From positions 124,001-188,000 of the forward strand of contig NZ_PYGE01000009.1 in the NCBI RefSeq assembly GCF_003014555.1: a stretch of 64,000 nt of DNA. Reading direction: 5' to 3'. The notes under the pieces are model-generated. The model searched no databases, was not told where the DNA came from, and was given only the letters and a program-made list of their open reading frames with translations. A program made the position numbers and the translations under genes. Below are positions 32,795-42,045 of this stretch, one piece after another. Source of the DNA: Haloactinopolyspora alba. GTDB taxonomy: Bacteria; Actinomycetota; Actinomycetes; Jiangellales; Jiangellaceae. Position 1 is the stretch's first letter. Every line of letters begins with the position of its first letter.

Positions 32795-32914
32795 GACCGG
32801 AGCCTAATCGACGCATTCGGCTCAGAATCCCGCAAGGGGGTCCCACGGGTCGTCGTTGGTGTCTCGGGTCATCGGTCAGCGTTGCCTGTCCGAGGGTTCG
32901 ACTGGCCGGGGGGT

Positions 32915-33652
32915 TCACTCGGGTCGGCGGCGGTCCAGCTCGGCGGCCTCCTCGGGCGTCGGCGCGCTGCCGCCGAGGTGTGCCGGCAGCCACCAGGGAG
33001 CGGCGTCGTTCTCGGGCGGCTCCGGGTAGCCGGCCTGCGCGGTGTCGAGCAACTGCTGCATCCGCGAACGCAGCTGCGTCGTCGCCTCGTCGACGGAGGC
33101 GTCACTGTCCGGCGTCATCGGCTCGCCTACCAGGATCGACACCGGCACGTGTCGTTGGGTGAGGTTCTTGGGGCGACCCTTCGTCCAGAACCGCTGGGTC
33201 CCCCAGACGGCCATCGGCACGATCGGCACTCCGGCGTCGACGGCCATCCGCACGGCGCCCGACTTGAGCTCCTTCACCGTGAACGACCTGCTGATCGTCG
33301 CCTCCGGAAAGACCCCGACCACCTCGCCGACCCGTAACCGCCGCACGGCCTCGTCGTAGGACTGCTTGCCCGCGTCGCGGTCGACCGAGATGTGTCGCAT
33401 GCCGCGCATCAGCGGTCCGGAGATCCGGCTGGCGAACACCTCTCGCTTGGCCATGAAGCGCACCAGGCGTTTGGCCGGCTGGGCTCCGAGGCCGCAGAAG
33501 ATGAAGTCGAGGTAGCTCTGGTGCGTGCAGGCGATCACGGCGCCGCCGTGCCGCGGGATGTGCTCGGTGCCCTGGATGTCGAGTTTGACGTCCAGCGCCC
33601 GGAGCATGGCCTTGCAGGTGAGCACGACCGGCGGGTAGACGAGTTCAGCCAT
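32915..33652 (-). CDS. 1-acyl-glycerol-3-phosphate acyltransferase-like protein
   Basis: The 245-residue protein has the acyltransferase motif I in IACTHQSYLDFIF (H-x4-D), motif II-like FMAKREVFASRISGPLMRGMRHISVDRD, motif III FPEATIS and motif IV VPIVPMAVWGTQR. It is a membrane-associated enzyme that would acylate lysophosphatidic acid or a related lipid. The initial AELVYPPVVLTCKAMLRALDVKLDIQG segment could lie on the membrane. It stands alone, with an 80-base gap to the dehydrogenase gene on one side and 120 bases to the Dabb gene on the other. Confidence 0.9.
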   Translation of the reverse strand: MAELVYPPVVLTCKAMLRALDVKLDIQGTEHIPRHGGAVIACTHQSYLDFIFCGLGAQPAKRLVRFMAKREVFASRISGPLMRGMRHISVDRDAGKQSYDEAVRRLRVGEVVGVFPEATISRSFTVKELKSGAVRMAVDAGVPIVPMAVWGTQRFWTKGRPKNLTQRHVPVSILVGEPMTPDSDASVDEATTQLRSRMQQLLDTAQAGYPEPPENDAAPWWLPAHLGGSAPTPEEAAELDRRRPE

Positions 33653-33729
33653 GTCGCAGAGGCTACGCGAGCCCGCGTGGTGCTGGTCACGTCACCGCGC
33701 GGTCGTCGTGCCGTGCCCGTACCGACGGC

Positions 33730-34770
33730 TCAGGGATTCACCACGCCCGGCGGGCGCTCGCCCGCCAGGAACGCCCGGACCGCGTCCGCGCCCATCGCGG
33801 CCGCGCGGTGAGCCGTCTGCCTGGTCGCGCCGGCCAGGTGCGGCGTCAACACGACCTTCTCCGAGGACAGCAGCGGCCACCCGGCCGGCAGCGGCTCGGA
33901 CGGGAACACGTCCAGCCCGGCTCCGGCGAGCCGGCCGGATTCCAGCGCGGCGGCCAGAGCGTCGTGGTCGACAAGTCCGCCCCGAGCGGTGTTGACCAGG
34001 TAGCTGCCGGGACGCATCGCCGCGAAGCTCTCGTGGCCGAACAGGTTCGCGGTGTCAGGTGTCAGCCGGACGTGCAGGCTGACCACGTCGCTGCTGGCCA
34101 GCAACGTCGGGAAATCGACAAGCCGCACCCCCGGCTCCAGGGCGTCGGCGCCGACGAAGGGGTCGCTCACCACGACGTCGGCGTCGAACGCGCGAAGGAT
34201 CCGCGCCACCCGCCGCCCGATGGCCCCGTAGCCGACCAGGCCGACGGTGCAGCCGCTCAGTTCGAGCCCACACAGGTCGTAGGCGTACAGGTCGCTGCGC
34301 CACTCGCCGGCAGCCACACTCGCGTGGACGCGCGGGACGGAGCGCAGCGTGCCGAGCATCAACGTCACCGCGTGCTCGGCCGCCGCGACCGCGTTCCGAC
34401 CGGGCGTGTTGCACACGACGACGCCGCGTTCGGTCGCCGCGTCGACGTTGACGTTCACCGGGCCGCCGCGGGTGCACACGATGAGCCGCAACGACGGCGC
34501 GGCTTCGAGCACCCGTCTGGTGAACGGCGCCATCTGGGTCACCGCCACCTCGACGTCGCCGACCGTCCCGGCCAGCTCGTCCTCGACGTCGGAAGCCTCG
34601 TCGACTTCGCTCACCGGCCCGAACGGCACGTGCGGCCACGGCAGGGTCATGGTGCGCACGTCGAGGGCCCGGGTGTGCTCGGCGGTGAGAGCCCGGCGCA
34701 GCTGGTCGTCCAGGAGATCGTTGCGCACGAAATCGTCGCCGGCCAGCAGTATCCGATGGTGCGCAGCCAT
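33730..34770 (-). CDS. D-2-hydroxyacid dehydrogenase (phosphoglycerate dehydrogenase-like)
   Basis: ATG 34770 shares a base with the upstream kinase stop (TGATG), so this start is preferred to the GTG at 34791. The 346-residue protein has the NAD motif VGLVGYGAIGRRVARIL, catalytic Arg in VCTRGGPVNVNVDAATERGVVVCNTPGRNAVAAAEHAVTLML and in VNTARGGLVDHDAL, and the Glu/His pair with ...LTPHLAGATRQT. It is last in the five-gene carbohydrate operon. It would oxidise or reduce a 2-hydroxy acid, perhaps a product of the pathway fed by the two kinases. Confidence 0.92.
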   Translation of the reverse strand: MAAHHRILLAGDDFVRNDLLDDQLRRALTAEHTRALDVRTMTLPWPHVPFGPVSEVDEASDVEDELAGTVGDVEVAVTQMAPFTRRVLEAAPSLRLIVCTRGGPVNVNVDAATERGVVVCNTPGRNAVAAAEHAVTLMLGTLRSVPRVHASVAAGEWRSDLYAYDLCGLELSGCTVGLVGYGAIGRRVARILRAFDADVVVSDPFVGADALEPGVRLVDFPTLLASSDVVSLHVRLTPDTANLFGHESFAAMRPGSYLVNTARGGLVDHDALAAALESGRLAGAGLDVFPSEPLPAGWPLLSSEKVVLTPHLAGATRQTAHRAAAMGADAVRAFLAGERPPGVVNP

Positions 34771-36227
34771 CACGTCCACCTGTCCTTCCACTCGTCGCGG
34801 GCGCGGTCGACCCGTCGTCGATAGTCGTCGTAGGCCTCGTCGTAGTGCCGCCGGGTCGTGGACGCCGGCTCGACCGTGTGCGCCGGGACCGGCCAGCCCG
34901 GCCGCTCACCGCGCGCCTCGAGCGCGGAGAGCACCGCGCCGTACGCACCCGTCTGTGGCACGTCGACCACGTCCAGCGGGCGGCCGAGGACGTCGGCGAA
35001 CAGCTGCGTCCATGCCGTGCTCTGGGCTCCGCCCCCGCTGACCGCCAGCCGGCCGGTGAGCCCGGCGGCTTCGAAGCAGTGGCGGGCGGCGAAGGCCAGA
35101 CCTTCGCACAGCCCACGGACCAGGTCGGCCCTACTCGTGCCGAGGTGCAGCCCGTCGATCCGCCCACGCGCCGCGCCGTCGACGAACGGCGCCCGTTCGC
35201 CGGACTGCGACCAGTACGGCAGCACCCGCACGCCGCGTGCCCCGGGTGGTGACCCGGCGACCAGCTCGCCGAACTCGTCGAACGTCGATCCGGTCGTCGT
35301 CAGCAGCCAGTCCATCGACGCGGTGCCGACCATGGCCGGCATCGCCCGCATCCACCGGTTCTCCTGCCACATGGCGAGCAACAGACCGGCCCGGTGCGGA
35401 GACGACGGCACCCGGTCGGTGACCACCTGGCAGGCGAGCGTGGTGCCGATGATCAGCAGTCCGTCGCCCGGGTCGACGACGTCGCTGCCGCGCGCCGCCG
35501 CCAGCAGGTCGTACGGGCCCGCGCTGACGGTGACCCGCGAGGCCGCCGCGGGGGACAGGCCGAGCGCGGCGGCCGCGTCCGGGCTGAGCGGAGCGGACGG
35601 ACCGGCCGGGCCGACGACCGGGGGCAGCAGGTCGCGCCGGTGCTCCAAGCCGCACGCACGCAGGATGCCGGCGTCGTAGTCGCGCCGCCGCGGGTCGAGG
35701 AAGGGAAACGACGCGTCCGACACGTCGACGGCCCGATGCCCGGTCAGCCGGTGATACGTGAGGCCGACGCAGTGCGTGGCCGTGCTCGCCCGGTCGAGTG
35801 TCGCCGGCTCGTCCCGGTCGAGGGCGGCCAGGATCGCCGCGGACGCTCCCGGGAAGACCATGCCGCCGTTGCGAGCGAGGATCTCGTCGGCGGTCCCGTC
35901 GGCATCCCACACCCCCACCACGTCCGACGCCCGCGCGTCGAGCCAGGACGCCGCCGGGCGCACCGGCCTGCCCGCGTCGTCATGCAGCCAGCATCCGTCG
36001 CCCTGCCCGGTCAGCGCGACGAGCGTCGGCGGCTCCGGCAGCCGGGTGACGACGGCACGCACCACCTCGAGCACCGAGGCGAGCACGCCGTCGGCGTCCT
36101 GCTCGACCCGGCCGTCTCCGGGATACCTCAGCTCGGTCGGCACGCTGTGCACGCAGAGCTCGGCGCCGTCGGGGTCGTACGCGGCGGCCTTGGTCAGTGA
36201 TGTTCCGATGTCGACGCCGATGTACAT
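34770..36227 (-). CDS. FGGY-family carbohydrate kinase (copy 1)
   Basis: The 485-residue protein starts YIGVDIGTSLTKAAAYDPDG, the FGGY phosphate-1 motif. It has VALTGQGDGCWLHDDAGRPVRPAASWLDARA in the first domain and LAVSGGGAQSTAWTQLFADVLGRPLDVVD in the second, the usual adenosine and sugar-binding signatures. The GQGDG-containing stretch resembles kinases for tetritols and pentuloses, but the substrate cannot be fixed. It is the fourth gene of the operon, 16 bases after the DeoR gene, and overlaps the dehydrogenase gene. Confidence 0.9.
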   Translation of the reverse strand: MYIGVDIGTSLTKAAAYDPDGAELCVHSVPTELRYPGDGRVEQDADGVLASVLEVVRAVVTRLPEPPTLVALTGQGDGCWLHDDAGRPVRPAASWLDARASDVVGVWDADGTADEILARNGGMVFPGASAAILAALDRDEPATLDRASTATHCVGLTYHRLTGHRAVDVSDASFPFLDPRRRDYDAGILRACGLEHRRDLLPPVVGPAGPSAPLSPDAAAALGLSPAAASRVTVSAGPYDLLAAARGSDVVDPGDGLLIIGTTLACQVVTDRVPSSPHRAGLLLAMWQENRWMRAMPAMVGTASMDWLLTTTGSTFDEFGELVAGSPPGARGVRVLPYWSQSGERAPFVDGAARGRIDGLHLGTSRADLVRGLCEGLAFAARHCFEAAGLTGRLAVSGGGAQSTAWTQLFADVLGRPLDVVDVPQTGAYGAVLSALEARGERPGWPVPAHTVEPASTTRRHYDEAYDDYRRRVDRARDEWKDRWT

Positions 36228-36243
36228 GTGCGTCTCCCACGCA

Positions 36244-37044
36244 TCAGTTTTCGGTGACGTGCACGTTGACGTGGTGGTCGCGCAGCTTGCGGACGAACTC
36301 CTCGGACGCGCCGCCGTCCACCACGACGTCGTCGAAGTCCGTCAGGGGAGCGAGCTGGTGCAGCGCCGACCCGCCCAGCTTGGTGTGGTCGACCAGCAGC
36401 ACCTTGCGCCGTGCGCAGCGCATCATCGCCCGTTTGACGAGGACGATCTCCTGCTCCTGGTGGAACGCGTCGGTGGTCGAGACCGCCGACGTCGACGTGA
36501 ACAGGATGTCCGCCCGCAGCGACTCGATGGCCTCGATGCACGGCACGCCCAGGAACGAGTCGTGGGTGGGGTAGTACTCGCCGCCCAGCGAGATCAGCCG
36601 GACGCCGGGCATCCGGCTGACGGACTTGATCACCTCGAGGAAGTTGGTGATGACCGTCAGCGGTGACAGGTCCGGCAGCAGGTGCGCGACCTCGAGCGTG
36701 GTGGTGGAGTCGTCGAGCATCACCGCCATGCCCGGCTCGATCATGGAGCGGGCGTGCCGTGCGATGGACTCCTTCTCGCTCTTCGCCGTTCGCAGCCGGA
36801 ACGCGACGTTGCTCTCGAACACGCTCGACGGCTGCGCGCTGACGCCGCCGCGGAACTTGCGCACCACGCCCTGGCGTTCCAGCTCGTCGAGGTCGCGGTG
36901 GATGGTCATGAGGCTGACGCCGAACAGCTCCGCCAGATGGTTGGCCGACTCGGAGCCCTCGCGGAGCACGTGATCGGCGATCTGTCCCTGCCGGGTCGTC
37001 CGCGGACTGCGTCCGGCGGAAAGCTCGTCGTCAGACCTGGACAC
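36244..37044 (-). CDS. DeoR-family transcriptional repressor
   Basis: The 266-residue protein has a DeoR HTH: RQGQIADHVLREGSESANHLAELFGVSLMTIHRDLDELERQGVVRKFRGG. The sugar-phosphate isomerase-like effector domain follows, with VMLDDSTTTLEVAHLLPDLSPLTVITNFLEVI and VLLVDHTKLGGSALHQLAPL. The effector is likely a phosphorylated sugar made by one of the kinases. Its start overlaps the phosphatase stop by 14 bases. It is the third gene of the operon and probably controls the promoter upstream of 39159. Confidence 0.92.
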   Translation of the reverse strand: MSRSDDELSAGRSPRTTRQGQIADHVLREGSESANHLAELFGVSLMTIHRDLDELERQGVVRKFRGGVSAQPSSVFESNVAFRLRTAKSEKESIARHARSMIEPGMAVMLDDSTTTLEVAHLLPDLSPLTVITNFLEVIKSVSRMPGVRLISLGGEYYPTHDSFLGVPCIEAIESLRADILFTSTSAVSTTDAFHQEQEIVLVKRAMMRCARRKVLLVDHTKLGGSALHQLAPLTDFDDVVVDGGASEEFVRKLRDHHVNVHVTEN

Positions 37045-37681
37045 CCGGGATCTCCTCCTGTGGGGTGGACGGCTTCTGGTTGTAGTGGTCGAGTGTCACC
37101 GCGCCGTCCGGGCGGAACGACAGCTGGGTCGTCGCCGTCGGCGTGACCGCGCGCAGCGCCACCCGATACATGCCGAGCGGGATGCCCACGTAGGCGCACA
37201 CCACCAGTCTGATCAGCGTGTTGTGGGCGACCACCAGCACGTTCTCCCCGGAATGCCGGCCGGCGATCTCGCGCAGCGCGGTGCACGCCCGGTCGGCGGC
37301 GTCCTCGGGATGCTCACCGCCGGGCAGATGGTGCGCGGCTGCGTCGTGTTCGAACAGCTCGACCGAGCGCGGGTGGGTGACGCGCATCTCCGCCAGCGTG
37401 CGTCCCTCCGCTTCGCCGTAGTCCACCTCACGCAGCCGCGCGTCGGTGTGCACGGCCAGGCCCAGCGCCCGCGCCACCGGCGCGGCGGTCTGGCGGGTCC
37501 GCGTCATCGGGGAGGCGTAGACGGCACTCGGACCGGTTCGCCGGGCCCACGCGGCGAGCACCTGCGCCTGCCGTACGCCCTCGTCGTCGATGCCGATGTC
37601 GCTGGAGCCGGTGTAGCGGTTGTCCTCGTGCCAGGGTGTGCGGCCGTGGCGCACCAGCGTCACCGTCGTCCCAGCCGTCAT
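37031..37681 (-). CDS. Histidine phosphatase family protein
   Basis: ATG 37681 overlaps the kinase stop in an ATGA junction; much longer in-frame sequence upstream belongs to an antisense frame. The 216-residue protein has the LVRHGRTPWHEDNRYTGSSDIGIDDEG phosphohistidine motif, YASPMTRTRQTAAPVARALG, the acid in LREVDYGEAEGRTLAEM and VLVVAHNTLIRLVV. It is likely a sugar-phosphate or related phosphatase. Two kinases plus one phosphatase in one operon suggests tight control of phospho-intermediates, which is inference. Confidence 0.9.
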   Translation of the reverse strand: MTAGTTVTLVRHGRTPWHEDNRYTGSSDIGIDDEGVRQAQVLAAWARRTGPSAVYASPMTRTRQTAAPVARALGLAVHTDARLREVDYGEAEGRTLAEMRVTHPRSVELFEHDAAAHHLPGGEHPEDAADRACTALREIAGRHSGENVLVVAHNTLIRLVVCAYVGIPLGMYRVALRAVTPTATTQLSFRPDGAVTLDHYNQKPSTPQEEIPGVQV

Positions 37682-39159
37682 CGGGCACTCCCCACCGCGT
37701 CCCCCGAGAATCCGGCCGTGATGTAACCACGGTTCACCAGTTCTCGCACCAGGCGCTCGTACCCGGTGGTGAACCGCTCGTGCAGCTCCGGGCGCGGATG
37801 CACGACGGCCAGCCGCGTCACCATGCGCGCGGCCCGCGAGGTGACGCTGTCGTCGCGCGCCGACGCCAGTACCGCCATCCCGAACGCCGGCTCGGGCGTC
37901 GCCGGCAGCGCCAGCGCACGGCCGAGCACGTCGGCGCGCAGCTGATTCCAGTACGCGTTGCGGGTCCCGCCGCCGGTGATGGCGATCTCGCCGGTGACGT
38001 CGGCGCCGATGGCCGCCAGGTGTTCGAAGGACAACCGCTCCACGTACGCGATGCCCTGCAGCAGCGCCGCGTAGCGCTCCGGGCGGCCCTCGTCGCCGCG
38101 CGTGCCGATCTCGAACCGGGTCGCGTCCGGCCGGACGAACGGGAATCGCTCGCCCCTCCCGGAGAGCGGGTAGATCACCGCGGATGCGGGCTCGAAGTCG
38201 CGAGCGGCGGAGTCGAGCGCGTCGAATTCGGCCTGCGCGAACTCCTGGCCGAGGACGCCGGCGCCCACGTTGGACGCTCCGCCCGGGAGCCAGCCGCGGT
38301 CCGGGTGCCGGTGGCTGTACACGGCGCCGTCGGGGTCCTCGATCAGTTCGGCGGACACCCCCTTGAGCACGAGGGTGGTGCCCAGAACCGAGTTCCACGA
38401 TCCCGGTGTGAGCGCGCCCGCCGCGATCTGCGCCGCGCAGCCGTCCGTCATGCCGGCCACGACCGGTGTGCCGGCGGGGACGCCGGTCATCGCGGAGGCC
38501 TCGGCGGTGACGGTGCCGAGCTCGGATCCGGGAGGCACGACGCGCGGCAGCACGGCGGCGTCCACCCCCGCGGCCTCGAGCAGTGCACCGTTCCAGCGCC
38601 GGTTCACCACGTCGTAGCCCGACTTCAACGCGTGGCTGAAGTCGGTGTCCACCCGGTGGCCGACCAGGCGCGTGGCGACGTGGTCAGCGCTGTGCGCGAT
38701 CCGCGGGCCGGACAGCGGGCGGTCGTGATGCCGCAGCAGCCAGGCGATCTTCGGTAGGGCCCAGGACACCTGCACGTCGGCCGCGCCGGGGACGGCGTCC
38801 CGGACGGCGTGCAGCTGCGCCAGTTGGTCCTCGGCACGGGCGTCGTCGTACATCAACGCCGGTGAGAGTGGCGTCCCGTGATCGTCGGTCAGCACGATCG
38901 TCCCCGACGTGCTGCAGATGGACAGGCCGGCAACGCCGGCGTCCGATCGTCCCTCGGGGATCGCGGAGAACGCCTGTCGCGCTGCCGCGCCGACGGCCTC
39001 CCACCACCGCCGCGGGTCCTGCTCGTGTCGTCCCCCGGACGATCGCTCGCTGTCCAGCGACGCCGAGCCGAAGGCCGCCACGGCGCCGGTGTCATCGACG
39101 ACCGCCACCCGCGCGCTCTGGGTGCCGAGGTCTACACCGACCCAGAGGGCCTCATCCAT
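37678..39159 (-). CDS. FGGY-family carbohydrate kinase (copy 2)
   Basis: ATG 39159 has GGAGGTG at 6 bases, better than the GTG at 39165. The 493-residue protein begins DEALWVGVDLGTQSARVAVVDDTG, has GLSICSTSGTIVLTDDHGTPLSPALMYDDARA and VVAGMTDGCAAQIAAGALTPGSWNSVLGTTLVLKGVS, and the C-terminal EIAITGGGTRNAYWNQLRADVLGR. These are FGGY features; the substrate is likely different from that of the kinase at 34770. It heads the operon of kinase, phosphatase, DeoR, kinase and dehydrogenase. No sugar transporter is in the operon. Confidence 0.9.
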   Translation of the reverse strand: MDEALWVGVDLGTQSARVAVVDDTGAVAAFGSASLDSERSSGGRHEQDPRRWWEAVGAAARQAFSAIPEGRSDAGVAGLSICSTSGTIVLTDDHGTPLSPALMYDDARAEDQLAQLHAVRDAVPGAADVQVSWALPKIAWLLRHHDRPLSGPRIAHSADHVATRLVGHRVDTDFSHALKSGYDVVNRRWNGALLEAAGVDAAVLPRVVPPGSELGTVTAEASAMTGVPAGTPVVAGMTDGCAAQIAAGALTPGSWNSVLGTTLVLKGVSAELIEDPDGAVYSHRHPDRGWLPGGASNVGAGVLGQEFAQAEFDALDSAARDFEPASAVIYPLSGRGERFPFVRPDATRFEIGTRGDEGRPERYAALLQGIAYVERLSFEHLAAIGADVTGEIAITGGGTRNAYWNQLRADVLGRALALPATPEPAFGMAVLASARDDSVTSRAARMVTRLAVVHPRPELHERFTTGYERLVRELVNRGYITAGFSGDAVGSAR

Positions 39160-39490
39160 GATCACCTCCGTCCCTCCCTGACACTGCGCCGCAGAGTTAA
39201 CAGCTCTGTCCGATCATCTAACACAAACAGTCGTTAACTGTACACCATCGCTGTGCGGACCCTCGGGCTGGCGCGGCGGATATCCCTGCTCACCACGGTC
39301 TCGGGATGTCATCTGATGCAGCGCACCGAGGTGACAAGGGTGGTCGGGAGGTGCGGAACCGCGTGGTCAGAGGTCTTGCGCTCGTCGGGAGGCGTAGTTA
39401 AGGTCAACCGATAATGTAACAGTGATTGTGTGAGATATCGCTTCGCTCGATCCTGTGCCACCTTCGACACGCCGAGGAGATGACGCCCGA
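39160..39490. promoter_or_regulatory. Divergent promoter region with GTTAAC repeats
   Basis: This 331-base AT-richer gap separates the kinase operon and the organosulfur operon. GTTAAC occurs at 39196-39201 and 39233-39238. The first lies in an inverted repeat CAGAG (39192-39196) / CTCTG (39204-39208). The first copy is 37 bases from the kinase ATG. They are the best candidates for DeoR sites. No gene is visible. The rightward start at 39491 has GAGGAG at 39474-39479. Confidence 0.45.
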
Positions 39491-40261
39491 GTGACCGGAA
39501 GACGCACCGCTGCGATCGGCGCCGTCTCGGTGCTGGTCGCCATCGGCGTGTGGTATCTCGCGACAGAGCGTCTCGAGCTCGTGAGCCCGCTCGCACTGCC
39601 CAGCCCGGTCGCCGTGGCCGACCGGCTCGTGGCGCTCCACGACACCGCGTATCTCGGGGAGACGATCTGGGGTCACACCCTCGCCAGCATCCAGGTGATG
39701 TTCGCCGGATGGCTGCTCGCCGGGGTGGTCGGGGTGCCGCTCGGCGTCGCCATGGCGTGGTCGACGCCGGTGCGCCGCCTCGTCTATCCGACGTTCCAGC
39801 TGCTGCGCAGCATCTCGCCGATCGCGTGGATCCCGCTCGCCATCATCTGGCTCGGCATCGCGAGCAGCGCACGGATCTTCATCGTGTTCATCGCCGCCGT
39901 CGTGCCGTGGGTCGTCTCGTCGATGGACGGCGTCACGGGCGTGAACCCGTTACTGATCAAGGCGGCGCGCACACTCGGAGCCGGCCGCCGCACCATGACC
40001 GACGTCGTGCTGCCGGCCTCGCTGCCCTCGTTGCTGGCCGGGGCCCGCATCGCCATGGGCAACGCCTGGACGGCCATCATCGCCGCCGAGTTGCTGGCCG
40101 CCACGGCGGGGCTCGGCTTCGTCGCCCTGAACTCCTCGCGCACGCTCGACACTCCGACGCTGCTGGCCGCCATGGCGGTCATCGGGCTGCTGGGCATGCT
40201 GCTTTCGTACGCGCTGCAGTGGCTGAGCGCAGTGCTCGCACCATGGGCGAGGAAAGCGTGA
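39491..40261 (+). CDS. Ssu/Tau-type ABC permease 1
   Basis: GTG 39491 is preferred because GAGGAG precedes it; GTG 39455 is the other option. The 256-residue protein has six hydrophobic segments and the permease signature EAA-like loop NPLLIKAARTLGAGRRTMTDVVLPASLPSLLAGARIAMGNAWTAIIAAEL, typical of the taurine/sulfonate/nitrate group (SsuC/TauC). It overlaps the second permease by four bases (GTGA), so the two probably form a heterodimer. Confidence 0.9.
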   Translation: MTGRRTAAIGAVSVLVAIGVWYLATERLELVSPLALPSPVAVADRLVALHDTAYLGETIWGHTLASIQVMFAGWLLAGVVGVPLGVAMAWSTPVRRLVYPTFQLLRSISPIAWIPLAIIWLGIASSARIFIVFIAAVVPWVVSSMDGVTGVNPLLIKAARTLGAGRRTMTDVVLPASLPSLLAGARIAMGNAWTAIIAAELLAATAGLGFVALNSSRTLDTPTLLAAMAVIGLLGMLLSYALQWLSAVLAPWARKA

Positions 40262-41088
40262 CCGCCCCGGAAGCCGCCACCGTCGCGCGCACGGGCTCCC
40301 TGACGCCCGCGCGGGCCACGGCGCGAAACGCCCAGTGGGCCGCCGCTTCGGTGGCCCTGTTCGTCGCCCTCTGGTGGCTGGCGTCCGCCTGGACCACCGA
40401 AGGACTCGTGCCGAACCCGTGGGAGGTGGCCCAGACCTTCTGGGAGCTGTGCACCACCCCGTTCGCCGAGCTGACCCTGCCCGGCCACGTGCTCTCCTCG
40501 CTGTCCCGCTGGGGTGTGGGGTTCGCCTGGGCGGCGGTGCTGGGCGTCCTGCTGGGGCTCTCGCTGGGAGCCTTCGCGACCGTGCGTGCGGCCGTCACGC
40601 CGATCTTCGAGTTCCTGCGCTACATCCCTCCGTTCGCGTGGATCCCGCTGGCCGTGCTGTGGCTGGGTGCGGCGCAGTCGTCGGCCGCGCTGATCGTGTT
40701 CATCGCGGCGTTTCCGCCTGTGGTCATCAGCACCCAGGTCGGCGTGGCCGGGGTCGATCCGGCGTTGCTCCGCGCCGCCCGCTCGCTCGGAGCGGGCCGG
40801 CTGCGGACGATCACGCAGATCGTCGCCCCGGTGTCGGTGCCGGAGATCTTCACCGGCATCCGCATCGCCGTCAGCAACGGATGGATGGCGCTGATCGCGG
40901 CCGAGCTGATCAGCGGGACCGAAGGCGTCGGGTTCCTGATCATCCAGGGGCAGGAGAGCAACAACGTGACGATCGTGATGGCGGGGATGGTCGCGATCGG
41001 GATCACCGGAGCGGTCGTCACCGGCGCCGTCAACCTGCTGGGCACACGTTTGACGCGATGGAGGAAGACAAGTGAGACGGCCAACTGA
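40258..41088 (+). CDS. Ssu/Tau-type ABC permease 2
   Basis: GTG 40258 overlaps the upstream TGA; ATG 40243 is an alternative. The 276-residue protein has six membrane segments and the loop DPALLRAARSLGAGRLRTITQIVAPVSVPEIFTGIRIAVSNGWMALIAAELI. LPGHVLSSLSRWGVGFAWAAVLGVLLGLSLG early in the chain is also typical of this group. Two different permeases rather than one homodimer is somewhat unusual for SsuC-type systems. It overlaps the ATPase gene by 17 bases. Confidence 0.9.
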   Translation: MTAPEAATVARTGSLTPARATARNAQWAAASVALFVALWWLASAWTTEGLVPNPWEVAQTFWELCTTPFAELTLPGHVLSSLSRWGVGFAWAAVLGVLLGLSLGAFATVRAAVTPIFEFLRYIPPFAWIPLAVLWLGAAQSSAALIVFIAAFPPVVISTQVGVAGVDPALLRAARSLGAGRLRTITQIVAPVSVPEIFTGIRIAVSNGWMALIAAELISGTEGVGFLIIQGQESNNVTIVMAGMVAIGITGAVVTGAVNLLGTRLTRWRKTSETAN

Positions 41089-41968
41089 GACCGTGCGGGA
41101 CCCGTCCGCGGCGACCGGGTCCACGCCGAAGCTCTCCATCCAGGACGTGTCGAAGACGTTCGAGTCCTCCCGCGGCTCGGTCCAGGCGCTGACCGCCACC
41201 GACCTGGACGTCCAGGAGGGCGAGTTCGTCACCATCGTCGGGCCGTCCGGATGCGGGAAGTCGACGCTGCTGATGATCGCCAGCGGGCTGGAGACGCCGT
41301 CGAGCGGGCGGGTGCTGATCGACGACGACCCGGCCGGTCCGCCGGGGCCGCGACGCAGCGTCGTCTTCCAGCAGTTCGCCCTGTTCCCGCACATGACGGC
41401 CGAGCAGAACATCGGATTCGGGCTGCGCATGCGCGGCGGGCTCACACGGGCCCGGAAGCAGGAGCTGGTGGCGGCGCAGGTCGAGACGATGCGACTCACC
41501 GGGTTCGAGAAGGCGTACCCGTCCGAGCTCTCCGGCGGTATGCAGCAACGCGTGGCGATCGCCCGCGCCCTCGTGCTCGACCCGGAGATCCTGCTCATGG
41601 ACGAGCCGTTCGGCGCGCTCGACGCGCAAACCCGCACCGCGATGCAGGACGAGATGGCGGCCATGCGCTCGCGGCTGAACTGCACGATCCTCTTCGTCAC
41701 GCACAGCGTGGAAGAGGCCGTCTTCCTGGGCGACCGGATCGTGGTGATGTCCGCGCGCCCGGGCCGGATCAGCCACGAGTTGAGCGTGTCGAGCGACTTC
41801 GAGTGGAAGCGGCACCAGATCGAGCACGCGATGAGCGAGCGGAGTTTCAACGAGCTGCGCGAGGAGGTCTGGCGGCATCTGCACGCCGGCGGCACTCGCC
41901 GCGCAGTGCACGACGCTCCGGACGGCGGGCACGACGACGCCCCGGACGACGCCCCGGGCGGCGGCTGA
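41072..41968 (+). CDS. SsuB/TauB-type ABC ATPase
   Basis: The 298-residue protein starts at GTG 41072 inside the permease gene. Its motifs are Walker A GPSGCGKST, Q-loop VFQQFALFPHMTAEQNIGFGL, signature LSGGMQQRVAIARALVLDP, Walker B LLMDEPFGALDAQTR and FVTHSVEEAVFLGDRIVVMSARPGRI, the last typical of the taurine/nitrate ATPases. An Asp/Ala-rich C-terminal tail (DAPDGGHDDAPDDAPGGG) is an odd addition without known function. Confidence 0.93.
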   Translation: MRRPTETVRDPSAATGSTPKLSIQDVSKTFESSRGSVQALTATDLDVQEGEFVTIVGPSGCGKSTLLMIASGLETPSSGRVLIDDDPAGPPGPRRSVVFQQFALFPHMTAEQNIGFGLRMRGGLTRARKQELVAAQVETMRLTGFEKAYPSELSGGMQQRVAIARALVLDPEILLMDEPFGALDAQTRTAMQDEMAAMRSRLNCTILFVTHSVEEAVFLGDRIVVMSARPGRISHELSVSSDFEWKRHQIEHAMSERSFNELREEVWRHLHAGGTRRAVHDAPDGGHDDAPDDAPGGG

Positions 41969-42045
41969 CGGGCTCGTCCCGCTCACCCGCCGCCGAGCAA
42001 AGCACGCACACGAGCGAACCACGACACCGTAGTCGGGAGAACGAC

